Assembly (NCBI GenBank): GCA_009733575.1 | Contig: ML769931.1 | Coordinates: 1-33,075, forward strand | From: Gymnopus androsaceus JB14 | Lineage: Eukaryota > Basidiomycota > Agaricomycetes > Agaricales > Omphalotaceae | DNA: 33,075 nt | Direction: 5' to 3' | Shown: one piece after another, positions 31,006-33,075 of the stretch | How the letters are laid out: each line of letters begins with the position of its first letter | How positions within the stretch are numbered: position 1 is the first letter of the stretch | Notes under the pieces: generated by a model | The model's database searches: none | What the model was told of the DNA's origin: nothing | What the model saw: the letters and a program-made list of their open reading frames with translations, nothing else | Program-made: the position numbers and the translations under genes

Positions 31006-31240
31006 ATAAATTTTGCACTTGTTTCGACCGTTCCGGCCAGCTGCCGTCTCCAGGAACGCTCTTTCCGATTAAAGTCACGGGGCTTACCTACCTTGGTGCT
31101 AGGGATTTATCCGTAGCTGCCCTTTCATTGCAATATCCTGGGGCAATGGTCACTGCGGTTGTATCCCTGCTGATGTGTTTGAAACTTGTGGTTGTATCCC
31201 AAGTTCAAGCAGTCAGGATAACAACTAAGGCTGGCGCATG

Positions 31241-33075
31241 AGAGAGAGGTGCTGGAGAGAGTACACATCGACCTGTTTGGCCCAACGCGTACCCAGAGTA
31301 AAGGCGGAGCATCCTACATGATGCTGTTCACGGATGGTAGATCCATGATTAAGGTCCCTGCCTTCTTGAGTAATAAACGGAGCGAGACTATCTTGAAGGA
31401 GTTCCACCGATTCCATGTGAAGGCCGAGACGCAGACGAAGCAACGACTACAGATGATTCGGATAGATGGAAGGAAAGAGTTAGACAACCGCCTTATGGAG
31501 AGTTATTGCGCGCAGAGAGGGATCACAATCGAGAAAGTGCCACTGTACTCCTCAGCGTCGAATGGTATGGCGGAAAGGGCAAATCGCACGGTCGTTGAAG
31601 GAACAAGGACTTTGTTGGACGACGCGAAGCTCCCACACGCGTTTTGGGCGGAGACAGCTGCCACCTTCTGTTACGTTGACAGCTTTGTGCCATCAGCGAG
31701 GTTCCCAGACAATGTCCCAATAGAAATCTGGACGCGTAAACGGCACGATGTATTGCATTTACGTCCTTTCGGTTGCAGGTGCTGGGCAATGCTCCCGAAT
31801 ATTCGGACTGGAGGGAAACTGGCTAGACAGGCAGTAGAGGGCATACTGATTGGCTATATGGGTCGGAGAGGGTATTGACTGTATATCCCAAGTTCGAGAA
31901 CCTTTCTTGAATCGCGAGACATTAGATTCGAGGAGGGGGTGCCAAAGCGAACAAGGGATCAACCAATGGAGATCACGGATCACCTTGAGGCATTGCCTTT
32001 CGGGGATACCGACGTCGATATCAACGGTGATCAAACTGTCCCCTCCTCCAACAATACGCCTGAACAACCGAATACACCTACTCCTTTGCAAGATGTCGAG
32101 CCTGAGCAGTTCGAACTATCACAACCGCTAGCGCCTATCCCAGAACCCCAACAGCCCCGCCAAAGCAAACGAGACCAAAAGCTAACATCTCGACTTATTG
32201 AATCCGAGGCGTCCGAAGACAGAGAACGTGAAGCAAGGGACAAAGGGGAAGCGTGGGCAAACGATTTACCAGCCGAGCAGCAGCCTCTTGCCCTCATTGT
32301 GCAGAACCCATGGGCATTTGCGTCCACGAGCTCGGAATTCTGGGTCCCAAACTCGTACAAGCAGGCAATGCAAAGACCAGACCTCTGGTCCGAACCAATG
32401 CAAGCTGAATACAACCTGCTTTTAGAAAAAGGTGTCTGGGAATTGGTGGAGTTACCACCAGGTGCGAACCTTATGGGCGGAAGATGGACATACGCGATTA
32501 AGTGGGGTTCAAAAGGCGAAGTTATTCGTAGGAAAGCACGTTACGTCGCACAAGGATTCACTCAGATTTACGGAGTGGACTATGACAAGACTTACGGGGC
32601 AGTCGCTCGAATGGAATCCCTTAGAATCGTCCTTGCAATAATCGCGGTTTTAGGCCTAAAACTTTTCCAGGTCAATTTCAAGGGTGCTTTTCTTAACAGC
32701 CCAATCAACCACGACGTCTATATGAAGCAGCCGGAGGGATTCATCAAAGCCGGGCAGGAACATCTTGTGTGCAAACTCAAACGCTCGATCTATGGTACGA
32801 AGCAAGGCAGCCACGATTGGCAGGCAACTCTTGCATCAGGTTACAAAGCGGATGGGTACATAGCATCGAGGGCGGACTCATGCATCCGTTATTGTCGAGA
32901 GGGGCCGGAATACACCATAACTAGCACCTACGGTGACGATGTTTGTGGAGGTTCGTCGACGATGGGGGGTCGAGAGAAGGCAATAAAGGATCTCAGGAAA
33001 CGCTGGGAAGCAGGAGAGGTTCGGTCAAACGTACTGCTGGGTATGAGTATTCAGCAAGAACGAAAGAACAGGTGC
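31241..33075 (+). pseudogene. Copia-B integrase core and reverse transcriptase
   Basis: The frame continues from the integrase (VHIDLFGPTRTQ, first Asp; MIRIDGRKEL, second Asp; NGMAERANRTVVEGTR, Glu) through a Pro/Gln-rich linker to the copia reverse transcriptase (RKARYVAQGFTQIYGVDYDK; GAFLNSPINHDVYMKQPEGF; KLKRSIYGTKQGSHDW; TYGDDVCGG). The whole stretch is open except for TGA at 31876-31878, where GY-R-LYIP would be expected. In reverse-transcriptase motif A the usual Asp is Asn (VNFKGAF, codon 32674-32676), so catalysis would be lost. The YxDD box is intact. The frame leaves the window before RNase H. Confidence 0.9.

Larger units (their letters stand above)
24297..31233. mobile_element. 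6.9-kb terminal-inverted-repeat element carrying captured gene fragments
   Basis: The left end (CACCTGTAACTGTTATTTTG) and the right end read inward (CAGCCTTAGTTGTTATCCTG) align without gaps for about 80 bp at roughly 65-70% by eye. Weaker similarity goes on to about 140 bp. The 7-bp direct repeat GCGCATG flanks it (24290-24296 and 31234-31240), and its removal joins QLAH to EREVLERVHIDLFG in the copia-B integrase. GGATA-A-CC words recur near both ends. Inside are a truncated P5A ATPase, a decayed glycoside-hydrolase-like gene and unidentified fragments; no transposase is seen. It looks like a non-autonomous element that captured host sequence. The superfamily is unclear. Confidence 0.8.
21221..33075 (+). 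mobile_element. Copia-B, Ty1/copia element with two nested insertions (runs off window)
   Basis: Gag, protease, integrase and reverse transcriptase follow in the copia order on the plus strand: 21841-23034, 23769-24296 and 31241-33075. The coding sequence is interrupted by a 726-bp hAT MITE and a 6937-bp inverted-repeat element. Removing both with one duplication copy each gives one gag-pol frame, broken only by a frameshift near 24208 and a TGA at 31876-31878. RNase H and the 3' LTR lie beyond the window. Confidence 0.9.

Noticed and set aside
1..33075. CRISPR array or bacterial operon structure
   Set aside because: There are no regularly spaced identical repeats with unique spacers, genes have introns, and all elements are eukaryotic.

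Overview
The window looks like repeat-rich nuclear DNA of a filamentous fungus, most likely a basidiomycete (Agaricomycetes). I base this on the roughly 50-nt introns, an NLR-type protein with a NACHT domain and near-identical WD40 repeats, Ty1/copia and hAT elements, and gene fragments of typical basidiomycete type. No species is claimed. I see no intact host gene: nearly everything is a transposable element (TE), or a gene broken by one.

Layout. 1-5790: an old Ty1/copia element (copia-A, minus strand). Its integrase gene is split at 1039-2860 by a 1.8-kb LTR-like insertion (LTR-B1), and a rearranged piece of the same LTR family fills 1-346. 6008-12069: a complete hAT transposon with an 8-bp target duplication and a decayed multi-exon transposase gene (minus strand). 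It contains a second hAT element (6324-7044), which contains a 243-bp TA-flanked MITE (6471-6713). A second LTR-B copy (LTR-B2, 7750-9626, plus strand) splits the transposase gene. 12078-14812: mostly non-coding, with a MITE (13530-14032) carrying a 10-bp target duplication that interrupts a lysine-rich reading frame. 14813-19785: a six-exon NACHT-WD40 gene (minus strand), broken by three small DNA transposons and three small frameshifts. 19786-21220: intergenic DNA with two more copies of one of those MITE families. 21221-33075: a second copia element (copia-B, plus strand), running off the right edge. It is interrupted by a 726-bp hAT MITE and by a 6.9-kb element with long terminal inverted repeats. 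That large element carries fragments of host genes (a P5A ATPase and a glycoside-hydrolase-like gene) and no transposase that I can see.

The insertions can be ordered because removing an element plus one copy of its target duplication restores the interrupted reading frame; I checked this by eye at most sites. Several unrelated elements carry TGA stops where arginine is expected, which fits C-to-T decay at CpG sites in silenced repeats. Tools were not available: family names rest on motifs read from the translations, LTR edges of the copia elements are estimates, and identities were judged by eye.
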